DNA of 64,000 bases from Fontibacillus panacisegetis (GTDB lineage Bacteria > Bacillota > Bacilli > Paenibacillales > Paenibacillaceae). Both the position numbers and the translations under genes were made by a program. A model generated the notes under the pieces. The model had not been told where the DNA came from. It ran no database searches and was given only the letters and a program-made list of their open reading frames with translations. Where the stretch lies: the NCBI RefSeq assembly GCF_900102215.1, contig NZ_FNBG01000003.1:62001-126000 (forward strand), read 5' to 3'. Positions 45,740 through 53,802 of this stretch are shown here, piece by piece; the stretch's first letter is position 1, and every line of letters starts with the position of its first letter.

Positions 45740-47821
45740 TTAAAGATTTTGTATTTGATCAAAATAGAAATCCATCTGCTTGAAGCTCATCCAGATTAAT
45801 GGGATTACGAGATATGCAAAGACAAGACAATACATTGGTGTAAATCCGATCATGCGACCTAAATTCGACTTAACGTCTAATGATTTCTCGTAATCAATTC
45901 TTCGTTGTTCAAAATGGTATGCCATTTCGCTATCAAGATCATCAAAGGCCTGAGCAACTGTAATTTTTTCATTAGCAAGCAGGAGCTTGTCCACTATATT
46001 TTTAAATTCTTCCAATGCCACTTCATCCTTCAGTTGCTTAAGTGCTTCCTCCCCACCATGACCAAAGTGAAGCAAGCATTTCTGAATTGGAACTTTAAAA
46101 ATAACAGCGTATGTATGAATCCACTCCAAGATTTCCTCTACAGAAATTCTCTCAAGCTCTCGCAATACAGCTATGACCGTTTGATACTGGTATACTTCAT
46201 GCTTCATATCCATAAGCCGTATTTTTTTCTGGAACATAAGCACCCATACAGGTATTTGATAGCCCATTACTCCTGCCAATAATGAAAGTAAAACTTCCCA
46301 CCACTTTACATACTCATTATTCCAGCGATCCAGCTTACTCATCACACGAAGTACAGCACCCTTAATTTGCTCTTTGGTGAGTCGTTTTTGATTCTCAGTC
46401 ATTGCATAATTAGCAGCCTTGGTCACTTCTTCATTAGTCGAACGATCAGACATCCCGAGTTCCTTCATAATCTCTGTATCCATGGTTGCATCTTCTTTGG
46501 CGATAACGGCATCCTCATCAGACAACGTGCCAAAGAAGGTATAGCTTGCTGGCGGTTCATTCATGATCCAGACTCGACTCTGCAAATGCAAGACCGTACA
46601 TAAACTAATCGTAAATAATACAGATGCAAGAAACATTACAAGACGTCGTATTTGTAGCCATTCAAACAAAATCGTTTGATTACTATCTCTAAGCAGATTA
46701 CGAATTCTATCATAACTGGCAGATGCAGGTTTCGGAGAGAAATAATATACTGCTTTACGTACAATCAACCACTTATAAACTTTTGATTCCCACCGAATCT
46801 TTTGCAGATCTACCCTGTAACTGGTCTCTTCTTCTCCTTTCAGCTTTTGCAGCAAAATGTAACAGAACAGAATAATGACGAACAATCCAATCTTTACGAC
46901 CATTCCCGCCTTACTTAAATAAAACTGATCCATCAACGGAAAATTATGTCTGGCCCATACTTCAACTGGCTTTGCAAAAAATATAGGTATTAGTGCAATG
47001 AAGTTCAGTCCTTTAAGTAAATAATCCAGCTTGGTACGCCTTAATAAATCCAGTTGAATTTCTCCTGTCAGACTTGCAATCCCTCGTAAATAAAGTGACC
47101 CGCGTTCCTTGCTTTTACGATCTCCAAATTCCATAACGAGCCTGGATATGCCAGCAAACGCCTTGAGAAATCGGTTAGGTGCTGTTTCATAATACTTTTC
47201 CAAGGCTTCATCAGGTGTTGTGTCTGTCAATGCCTCGTGGATTCGATATGCATGACGACTCATTTCCTCACCCGCGGTCTCCCCGGCTTCATCAATTGCG
47301 TCAGCAATCATGCCGTGTCTATGATAGGCATGCCGAATGGCGGACATAGATTGCAGCATTTGCTTAAGCAGCTTGTGCTCAACACGATTGACATAACCCT
47401 CAAGAAGCAAACCATGAATGACAACAGCAGTTAGTAATAAAGTCATCAGGAACATCACGCTAGGATTTAAAATGACGAGTATCGCTATGACTGCTCCAAA
47501 TGAACACACTAGTATGTACGATACTTTCATCGTTTGTCGTCTCAGCCTAAATTCGTCATACAAATGCAGTATCGCCAACCTGCTTCGTACCTTCATGAGA
47601 TAGTAGCGCGATATTGAAATTTTTATAAATATTGCATAGGATCTCAGTAAAAATGATGAAATCCATTTCTTGATTTCGGAGCGTATATGTTGTGGTGAAG
47701 CTTCATAACCATAGCTCAATCGTTCATTTCGTTGATCAAGCTTACGACTGATACAATAAAGTACACCACAACACAAAAGTGAACATCCAAATACCCATAT
47801 CAAGATTGAGCTAAGCGACAA
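45740..47821 (-). CDS. TadB-TadC fusion: type II secretion F-domain inner-membrane platform
   Basis: About 693 residues. Two T2SSF-like halves are visible. The first has spans near 'YILVCSFGAVIAILVILNPS' followed by 'LKQMLQSMSAIRHAYHRHGMIADAI'. The second begins near 'VMGYQIPVWVLMF' with 'EVYQYQTVIAVLREL' and ends 'IGFTPMYCLVFAYLVIPLIW'. In most Tad systems these are separate proteins TadB and TadC, so one chain carrying both is unusual. I chose TTG 47821 with GGGGGG 6 bases upstream, which overlaps the stop of the ATPase gene by 11 bases. Confidence 0.75.
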   Translation of the reverse strand: MSLSSILIWVFGCSLLCCGVLYCISRKLDQRNERLSYGYEASPQHIRSEIKKWISSFLLRSYAIFIKISISRYYLMKVRSRLAILHLYDEFRLRRQTMKVSYILVCSFGAVIAILVILNPSVMFLMTLLLTAVVIHGLLLEGYVNRVEHKLLKQMLQSMSAIRHAYHRHGMIADAIDEAGETAGEEMSRHAYRIHEALTDTTPDEALEKYYETAPNRFLKAFAGISRLVMEFGDRKSKERGSLYLRGIASLTGEIQLDLLRRTKLDYLLKGLNFIALIPIFFAKPVEVWARHNFPLMDQFYLSKAGMVVKIGLFVIILFCYILLQKLKGEEETSYRVDLQKIRWESKVYKWLIVRKAVYYFSPKPASASYDRIRNLLRDSNQTILFEWLQIRRLVMFLASVLFTISLCTVLHLQSRVWIMNEPPASYTFFGTLSDEDAVIAKEDATMDTEIMKELGMSDRSTNEEVTKAANYAMTENQKRLTKEQIKGAVLRVMSKLDRWNNEYVKWWEVLLSLLAGVMGYQIPVWVLMFQKKIRLMDMKHEVYQYQTVIAVLRELERISVEEILEWIHTYAVIFKVPIQKCLLHFGHGGEEALKQLKDEVALEEFKNIVDKLLLANEKITVAQAFDDLDSEMAYHFEQRRIDYEKSLDVKSNLGRMIGFTPMYCLVFAYLVIPLIWMSFKQMDFYFDQIQNL

Positions 47822-49604
47822 TGGATTCCCCCCAGTATGCATCCACAAACAACTGGAATTGATCAGCATCTTCCGAAGTCATTTCTCTGGCCATTTCGCG
47901 CTGTGACTGTATCGTAATGGGGTTAACTGGTACATAACTACCATTCCTATATTCAACAATAACGTTCTCCGTATACCTGCACTTGGAGCCGATATCTCCA
48001 TCCAATCGACAACACTCTGTAATCCGTTCAATGTATCGATTCCCTTGAGCATCACGACACAAATGCACATCAAAATCGATAATCCCGGCAACCTGAAGCT
48101 CGGCAATCACCTCATCCCTGAACACACCTGCTTTCAAAAGAGAATTACGCAGCGATTCAATCAGATCGCGAAATGTCTTCGCATGATGAGTGAACAGTGT
48201 GAACAAGCTGGCTACCTGAGACATTTGAATCATCCATGCCGCCACTTCATCAGTGGCTACTTCTCCGAGAATGTTGACAGTTCCGTCGGTCTTTTTCTGA
48301 AGATCCAGACCCGCCTGCCCTGATACGTATTCCGTCTCCCTAAAGCTCAAAATATTTCTGGAGCTGTACATTTTCCGTAAATTCAGCTCAAAAGACATCT
48401 CTTGTACACGTAGGGTGTAAGAAGCATTAATGTGCTTGACCAAAGCCATAAGCAGCGTAGTTTTTCCTGATCCCTGTGAGCCGGTTATCGCTGTAATACG
48501 ACATCCCTTCATCATATATTTGAGCAGTTGAATCGGCAGCGATGCATTCCCCCCTTGGATTAAATGTTCTAGAACTGCAGACTTCACATCAAATTTGCGA
48601 ACAAAAAACGCCCATGTTTCCGAAAAAGGAGGCCTGACAACTACAACCCTGGAGCCGTCTTTCATTTCATTGACTTTATATCCATTAGCTTCTGACAATT
48701 GTCCCGGATAATTGTATTTATAAATGTTTTGGCATACTCTTTTTAACTCAGCTTCACTGCCGAATGACAAAAACGATAGATGAATACTTTTTCCTTGATA
48801 AAAAATCCAGACACTATCCCAGGTTCGTGATCTCTCCATACCATCTTCATCCAGAGAGTTATCCTGTTGATTCCATCCAGTCCCTGTTAACCCGCTAACA
48901 CCGCCGCTTACACCATCAATACGCTGCTCGCGAATTATATCAATCACTGAATAACCTTTAAAAGATTGATAGATTCGTTGTACGATAATGTCCAGTTTCT
49001 CTTGAAACGATAACATCCGATATTCTCGGTAAAAAACTGCATCAATATCTTCATCAGAGATTTCGTATTTTGGTGAACTGTCCTGATCTCCATCATCCAT
49101 TGTCTTAAGTACATCTAGCTGATACTCTGCAATGATTTGGCTCAACGCATCCTCTCCATACCTGAGACCATACAAATACATAAGTATTTCAAATCGATCC
49201 TGAACAGTTAAACGACTACGATCATGAAAAGGAATCACCTGATCCACATGATTTTCGCTAAAGCCATAAGAACTGACTAGTAAATCCCTGATATACGATT
49301 TGACAAACCGCTTGTCATCAATATCTCCGAAGGTACAGCCTCGCAAAGCCTGTCTTAGCTCTGTACGTGCTTTGACTTTACGCAGCCAGACCTCCTCACT
49401 CATCCCCCAGTTGTTGCTTGTATTGCGGCTTAATTCATGCAAGCTGTTCTTCACGAAAATAATCATTTCGGCTAAGGAATAACGATCCTGGCTACGAGCA
49501 TGAACACCTCCATAGCTGCTCGTATTTCTGACTCTCCACCATACGTAAAACAAACCTATAACAATAATTAGAATAATTCCCATTCCGTTCGCTATTGTCC
49601 CCAA
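47811..49604 (-). CDS. TadA/CpaF-like secretion ATPase with an N-terminal membrane anchor
   Basis: About 597 residues. N-terminal membrane span 'IILIIVIGLFYVWW' is atypical, since TadA is normally soluble. The N-terminal ('all-helical') domain runs to about 200. The AAA-like domain has Walker A 'ITGSQGSGKTTLL' near 375-382, Walker B-like 'VNILGEVATDEVAAWMI' and a His-box-like 'FTLFTHHAKTF'. It should power pilus assembly. Start is uncertain: TTG 49604 has AAGGGGG upstream, ATG 49583 is an alternative. Confidence 0.8.
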   Translation of the reverse strand: MGTIANGMGIILIIVIGLFYVWWRVRNTSSYGGVHARSQDRYSLAEMIIFVKNSLHELSRNTSNNWGMSEEVWLRKVKARTELRQALRGCTFGDIDDKRFVKSYIRDLLVSSYGFSENHVDQVIPFHDRSRLTVQDRFEILMYLYGLRYGEDALSQIIAEYQLDVLKTMDDGDQDSSPKYEISDEDIDAVFYREYRMLSFQEKLDIIVQRIYQSFKGYSVIDIIREQRIDGVSGGVSGLTGTGWNQQDNSLDEDGMERSRTWDSVWIFYQGKSIHLSFLSFGSEAELKRVCQNIYKYNYPGQLSEANGYKVNEMKDGSRVVVVRPPFSETWAFFVRKFDVKSAVLEHLIQGGNASLPIQLLKYMMKGCRITAITGSQGSGKTTLLMALVKHINASYTLRVQEMSFELNLRKMYSSRNILSFRETEYVSGQAGLDLQKKTDGTVNILGEVATDEVAAWMIQMSQVASLFTLFTHHAKTFRDLIESLRNSLLKAGVFRDEVIAELQVAGIIDFDVHLCRDAQGNRYIERITECCRLDGDIGSKCRYTENVIVEYRNGSYVPVNPITIQSQREMAREMTSEDADQFQLFVDAYWGESIVA

Positions 49605-49608
49605 GCAC

Positions 49609-50508
49609 TCAAGCCCCCTTGACACCACTCGAACATGAATCACGATTAGTAAGGTTAGGAGTTTGCCCAATCATACTGAGCAATGCCTCTGATAACTCCA
49701 ACAATCCGAATAATAAAGAATCGCGTTTTCGACCATGATTTGACAAAAGTAAATTTCTTCTAAAAAAACGAACGATGTCCTTGTCATTCCACGCATCCTT
49801 AAATTCGGTATCACTCGCCACTCCATAAACAGGAACCTTAAAATCATACTTGCGCCTGATATTGTTAATACTCCATTTGGAATTGTTATCATAATTTGCG
49901 ATCACGATAGCGTTATAATTCATTCGATGATCTTCAAGGGATCGCCTATAAGCCTGTTCAAAATCAGACCTCTTCTGCTCTAAAATCATAATGTTTATTT
50001 CATTCTCCCGATCTATATCGTTAATGATCAACGATTGCGAACATGGACACATGATCAAGCTGCTGCATTTGTTACAAACAGATTGATTTCGTATCACAAT
50101 GTCATATACACCCTCTGCCACTGTATACAATGACTTCATGGAACTTTTAAGCATCCCTGAAGGGACACCGCCTTGATGCGGGAGAATTCTACCTGAAGCT
50201 AAATCCAGACGTCCCGGAATGACCGGATAAGTGTAATCCGTTATATTGTGGTTATTCAACTTTTGATTAGAGGATAAACGCAAGAGAGAGTCTACACCAT
50301 GTTCAGGCAACTGCAACGCAGCCTGACTCGTTGCTTGCTCAACCAACAACATCTTAGGAATATTAAATCCATACTCGATTCCTGATTCAGCACATTGTTC
50401 ATTAACTAGTAGAACCTGATGCTGAAATTTCAGAGCGATGCTCAGTCCCACCGCTGCAGCCAACTCACCAGAGATTCCATTGCCGCTATCACTAAATACA
50501 ATTCTCAT
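49609..50508 (-). CDS. ParA/MinD-like protein with degenerate P-loop and a Cys cluster
   Basis: 299 residues. The N-terminus follows the MinD/CpaE layout: 'VFSDSGNGISGELAAAVGLSIALKFQHQVLLVNE', where the Walker A lysines are missing. A cluster 'CNKCSSLIMCPC' at about 144-155 could bind a metal. 'YNAIVIANYDNNSKWSINNIRRKY' follows the switch pattern of ParA-fold proteins. Overlaps the upstream gene by 4 bases (ATGA). In Tad loci CpaE localises the apparatus to a pole. Confidence 0.55.
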   Translation of the reverse strand: MRIVFSDSGNGISGELAAAVGLSIALKFQHQVLLVNEQCAESGIEYGFNIPKMLLVEQATSQAALQLPEHGVDSLLRLSSNQKLNNHNITDYTYPVIPGRLDLASGRILPHQGGVPSGMLKSSMKSLYTVAEGVYDIVIRNQSVCNKCSSLIMCPCSQSLIINDIDRENEINIMILEQKRSDFEQAYRRSLEDHRMNYNAIVIANYDNNSKWSINNIRRKYDFKVPVYGVASDTEFKDAWNDKDIVRFFRRNLLLSNHGRKRDSLLFGLLELSEALLSMIGQTPNLTNRDSCSSGVKGA

Positions 50509-51182
50509 GCCCGTCTCCTTTCAACGACACGCAGCGCTCTTCTTGTTTCTGCTGTTCCCCATCCAGTAAGTCTTCCCATTAGAAGACGAAGGGCACGTTT
50601 GTAAGATCTCGAAATTCCTTGCATCTTAAGCAGCTGCGCATGTTCATTTTCTATCTGAACTGCAACATTTATCTCATTCCACGGAATCCATATTTCAGCG
50701 TGGCTCCAATTGACGGGGATATCTTCCATAAAGCTCATAATGTATTCTGAGGTTAAGAAGCTATCTACAGTTCGAACATAGATCGGAAGAACTTCCATAT
50801 TCGTCAATTGCGGCCATCTTGCCAATAACAGACGGAACCATTCCGCACTGCTCTCTACTTCATACCGATCAAAAGACGTTACCCATACAATTTGATCAGC
50901 GGATGCCCACAAATTGTAACCAATATGAAAGGATTCCACATCATATAGAACATAATCATATGCTGCTTGAGTCAAGTCAGGTAATCCGTCAGAAACGTCA
51001 AATCCAGAAAATTGCATCAAAGGCAGATGCACAGCAGCACTCCCGATTGTATAGCGGTATTTTCGAAAATCAGTAACATCAACTAATAGAACTCTCTGAT
51101 AAGAAGTTGACAACAGCTTGCATAAATAAAGAAGCAAATCGCGCTTATCGCTTTTTCCTGCAAAAATCCAAGACTTCACCAC
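50505..51182 (-). CDS. ParA/MinD-like (CpaE-type) protein with degenerate P-loop
   Basis: 225 residues, GTG start behind AAGGGGGATGAC. Opens with 'SWIFAGKSDKRDLLLYLCKLL' and 'RVLLVDVTD', the fold of ParA ATPases without a standard Walker A. 'AAYDYVLYDVESFHIG' and 'ADQIVWVTSFDRYEVES' match the later ParA strands. Basic C-terminal tail rich in Arg ('RALRLLMGRLTGWGTAETRR'). Sits between the SAF protein and a second ParA-like gene, so a platform-positioning role is likely. Confidence 0.6.
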   Translation of the reverse strand: MVKSWIFAGKSDKRDLLLYLCKLLSTSYQRVLLVDVTDFRKYRYTIGSAAVHLPLMQFSGFDVSDGLPDLTQAAYDYVLYDVESFHIGYNLWASADQIVWVTSFDRYEVESSAEWFRLLLARWPQLTNMEVLPIYVRTVDSFLTSEYIMSFMEDIPVNWSHAEIWIPWNEINVAVQIENEHAQLLKMQGISRSYKRALRLLMGRLTGWGTAETRRALRVVERRRA

Positions 51183-51195
51183 GTCATCCCCCTTT

Positions 51196-52092
51196 CTATT
51201 TGGACATTACAAAAGACTCCTCAATCTCCATTGAGTCTGCTTTATTCACTTCACTAGCCTGCTGTGCGGCATAATTTACGACCTTATCAGGTGACAGAAC
51301 CGATAAATCCGATTCCAGACCAGATCTGGATGATAGTTGCAAGGCTTGTTCCGCCATGTTCACAATGTTGGGGTCACGTTTAATTAAATCCAGTACCGCT
51401 TGATTTACCGGATAAGTCGGAATGGCCTTACTCTGCAAATATGGCTCTACATAGAGCAGCGCGTAGATAGAAGCCTTATGCAAATAAGCATCTACAATTG
51501 CACTGGACAGGGATAATATTTCACCTTCATTAATCGTTATAGTCATAACGCCGGAGGATAACCTTTGTATCTTTTTCTTGGACAATAAAATATAATCTTG
51601 GCCAGTCGGAAACTGGATACGAATATCTACTACATCGTTTTTAGCAAGAGTTCCCGGAAGAACTACAAAGCCCATATCACGATATCTCAAATCATCAGTA
51701 GCCGCCTCCTCTTCAAACAATAAGGTTTGGGTTAGCAATGTATTTGCCCCTATTGAAACCTTAGCGACCTTTCCGGCAATATCTTTCTTGGACGTTATCC
51801 AATCCTGCGGTACTCTGTCCTTCGGCATCTCGACAGATGTCAAATCTCCCTCGCTAATTTTGTGTCCTGCTGTAATCTTTGTTTTTGTTGTCCAACCAGC
51901 TACAGTAGTACTTATTCGTTCATCTTTCAGCTGTATTATTTCTGTCTCGTATTGCTGAATCAATGCTGATCTCGTCTTATTCAGGTGTTTAACACTATAG
52001 ACAGCGTACCCTGCAAACAAAACTCCAATTACTCCAGCGCCTATTAAGCCTGAATAAATCATTAATTTCGTTCGTTGTCTCATTTTTAACAA
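51196..52092 (-). CDS. CpaB-like pilus assembly protein with SAF domain
   Basis: 298 residues, TTG start with AGGAGG 8 bases upstream. One N-terminal membrane span 'YSGLIGAGVIGVLFAGYAV', a coiled segment, then an SAF fold at about 57-120 ('KITAGHKISEGDLTSVEMPK', 'AKVSIGANTLLTQTL'). The C-terminal half is extracytoplasmic ('VVLPGTLAKNDVVDIRIQFPTG'). CpaB normally works with an outer-membrane secretin. None is expected or found in a Gram-positive cell, so its job here may be wall passage or assembly. Confidence 0.75.
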   Translation of the reverse strand: MLKMRQRTKLMIYSGLIGAGVIGVLFAGYAVYSVKHLNKTRSALIQQYETEIIQLKDERISTTVAGWTTKTKITAGHKISEGDLTSVEMPKDRVPQDWITSKKDIAGKVAKVSIGANTLLTQTLLFEEEAATDDLRYRDMGFVVLPGTLAKNDVVDIRIQFPTGQDYILLSKKKIQRLSSGVMTITINEGEILSLSSAIVDAYLHKASIYALLYVEPYLQSKAIPTYPVNQAVLDLIKRDPNIVNMAEQALQLSSRSGLESDLSVLSPDKVVNYAAQQASEVNKADSMEIEESFVMSK

Positions 52093-53619
52093 CTAATTGT
52101 TCCTCCTCCATCGTTTTCTACCTAACCCGAATCCACTTCGTTGCTGGATGATGTTCTGAGGCAGAGCATCACCACACACTTCCATAAATACTTCCTCCGT
52201 AAACCCAGAAGGTGAAAACGGGTCCGCCTCAGCAGGAAAAGAATATACCTCCTTAATTCCGCTTGTTTTCCGAAGCTGTCTAACGATCTCCTTCCTGCCG
52301 AATGGGACACAGCAAATCCATTTTGATGCTGCGCGAACATCCTTGAATTGGTCGGCAAATGTCACCAGTTCTTCCTGCCGCCATTCTGCTCCAGAGCATA
52401 CTAATAAAGATAAATCTGCTCGTTGGAATTCCTCCAGGCACTCTTTCCGACGACCGGACCCCAGATCGCAAATTACAAATTCATAATAGTCTGAAAATAA
52501 TGCCAACAGCTCATTTCTTGCAGGTGATCGAATATACTGAACCCCTTTGATTTGAAACCCCTTATTCTGTAAATGTGATAATTTAGCGTTATTTCGAAAT
52601 ATCCCTTTCTCCGCTTCAAATATCTCGGACAATGCTGTAAAGGCTGTTGATTTGGGGTCCAATTCAATAATCGCTACCTTCTCAGCACGACGAGATAAGA
52701 GATGCGCTATAGCAATAGATAAATGCGTAACTCCTATACCTGGGCCAGTACCCATAACTGCAATTACAAAAGGTCGTCGATATGTTGTTACAGCAAAAGA
52801 ACGATCCGATGGCTTTTGTGATGTTTGCAGTAATAGTTTTAAGGCTTCAGCAGTTTGATGAGCAGTGTTATAACGATCCTCCGGACTAGTACGTAATAAA
52901 CGACACAGGATAGGCGATATGTGTGCAAATCCTTTATTTCGAAGCCTTTTATCAGCATCATCAGACCACAACGTATATTGACAATCTGTTCCGAGATACA
53001 AAAGCAACGCTCCAAGTGAATATAAGTCAGCTCTTCCATCACTTTGCTTACCCCCATATTGTTCAGGGGCAGCGAAGCCGACTGTGCCAAGCTTGACCGT
53101 ATCTTCCTGTGAAGCTTCTTTATACGTACGAGCTATGCCAAAATCGATAAATGTGATCTCCAGCTTGCTATTAATTAATAAGTTGGAAGGCTTTAAATCC
53201 CGATGAATGATCGGAGGCTGATGATCATGTAAATATTGAAGTCCTTCACAAATTTGCACCCCAATTTTTATAAGCTCTTCAAACGAAAGTCCCCCTTTTC
53301 CCATTACATATTTGTCGAGATGAACACCTTCGATGAAATCCATGACAAGATAGCAAAATCCAGTGTTGCTTAAATGAAAAAAATCGACAATATGTGGTAA
53401 GCGGTGATGTTGGAGCGAAATTAATACCTCTGCTTCCTCTGCTAAATGATCACCTCTGTTTGCTGATACAGAACTTTCCTTTATCGCCCACCTCTTCCCC
53501 GGCAGTTTTAAATCTGAAGCCAAATATACCCGACTCATTCCTCCTACACCGATTAAATGTTCAATTTGATATCTTTGTGCCAGAATAGCGCCTTTAACCA
53601 ATCCAGATTCCAGAGTCAA
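52093..53619 (-). CDS. Hanks-type Ser/Thr kinase fused to a degenerate MinD/CpaE-like domain
   Basis: About 508 residues. Kinase domain about 15-280: 'GVGGMSRVYLA' (Gly loop), 'RWAIKES' (catalytic Lys), 'IIHRDLKPSNLL' (catalytic loop), 'FIDFGIA' (Mg2+), 'GTVGFAAPEQYGG'. All catalytic residues are present. C-terminal domain about 290-480 has the MinD layout 'VIAVMGTGPGIGVTHLSIAIAHLL' and 'VAIIELDPKSTAF' but without the usual Walker A Lys. No PASTA repeats and no membrane span. First gene of the operon. Start taken as TTG 53619; the in-frame TTG at 53643 lies before the AAAGGAGG ribosome site. Confidence 0.82.
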   Translation of the reverse strand: MTLESGLVKGAILAQRYQIEHLIGVGGMSRVYLASDLKLPGKRWAIKESSVSANRGDHLAEEAEVLISLQHHRLPHIVDFFHLSNTGFCYLVMDFIEGVHLDKYVMGKGGLSFEELIKIGVQICEGLQYLHDHQPPIIHRDLKPSNLLINSKLEITFIDFGIARTYKEASQEDTVKLGTVGFAAPEQYGGKQSDGRADLYSLGALLLYLGTDCQYTLWSDDADKRLRNKGFAHISPILCRLLRTSPEDRYNTAHQTAEALKLLLQTSQKPSDRSFAVTTYRRPFVIAVMGTGPGIGVTHLSIAIAHLLSRRAEKVAIIELDPKSTAFTALSEIFEAEKGIFRNNAKLSHLQNKGFQIKGVQYIRSPARNELLALFSDYYEFVICDLGSGRRKECLEEFQRADLSLLVCSGAEWRQEELVTFADQFKDVRAASKWICCVPFGRKEIVRQLRKTSGIKEVYSFPAEADPFSPSGFTEEVFMEVCGDALPQNIIQQRSGFGLGRKRWRRNN

Positions 53620-53639
53620 CTTTGTGCTTAATCCTCCTT

Positions 53640-53702
53640 TCAAGACGCAAAAAAGGGAAAGTCTCCAATGCTCGTCCCAGCCAAACGACTGAATACAAAC
53701 AT
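53640..53702 (-). CDS. Possible 20-codon leader ORF
   Basis: ATG TTT GTA TTC ... to TGA, reading MFVFSRLAGTSIGDFPFFAS. It spans the terminator hairpin and its stop overlaps the AAAGGAGG ribosome site of the kinase gene. Upstream GCAGGGAAAG is a modest ribosome site. Phe-rich (5 of 20). It may be a translated attenuator leader or chance. Confidence 0.3.
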   Translation of the reverse strand: MFVFSRLAGTSIGDFPFFAS

Positions 53703-53715
53703 GGGATACTTTCCC
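53649..53715 (-). terminator. Terminator hairpin in the leader of the Tad-like operon
   Basis: Arms GGGAAAGT and ACTTTCCC (8 bp) around 45 bases that contain a further TCCCA / TGGGA pairing, then TTTTTT. It lies between the promoter at 53742-53771 and the kinase start. It could be the terminator of the methyltransferase gene upstream, but its place after a promoter argues for an attenuator. Confidence 0.65.
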
Positions 53716-53741
53716 TGCAACGATTGTATAATTTTGGAATT

Positions 53742-53771
53742 AGTATAGAACAGAATTACTTGAAATGTAAA
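53742..53771 (-). promoter_or_regulatory. Sigma-A-type promoter of the Tad-like operon
   Basis: TTTACA (53771-53766), 18-base spacer, TATACT (53747-53742), on the minus strand. It lies 130 bases before the kinase start and upstream of the hairpin. Confidence 0.65.
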
Positions 53772-53802
53772 GCACTATTTTACAAAATATTAATTAACGA
53801 CA

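Noticed and set aside
53640-53730. c-di-GMP (GEMM) riboswitch in the Tad-like leader
   Set aside because: The leader contains GGGACG but lacks the conserved GCAAACC...GGGACGCAAAGC core, so it does not fit the known class I or II consensus.
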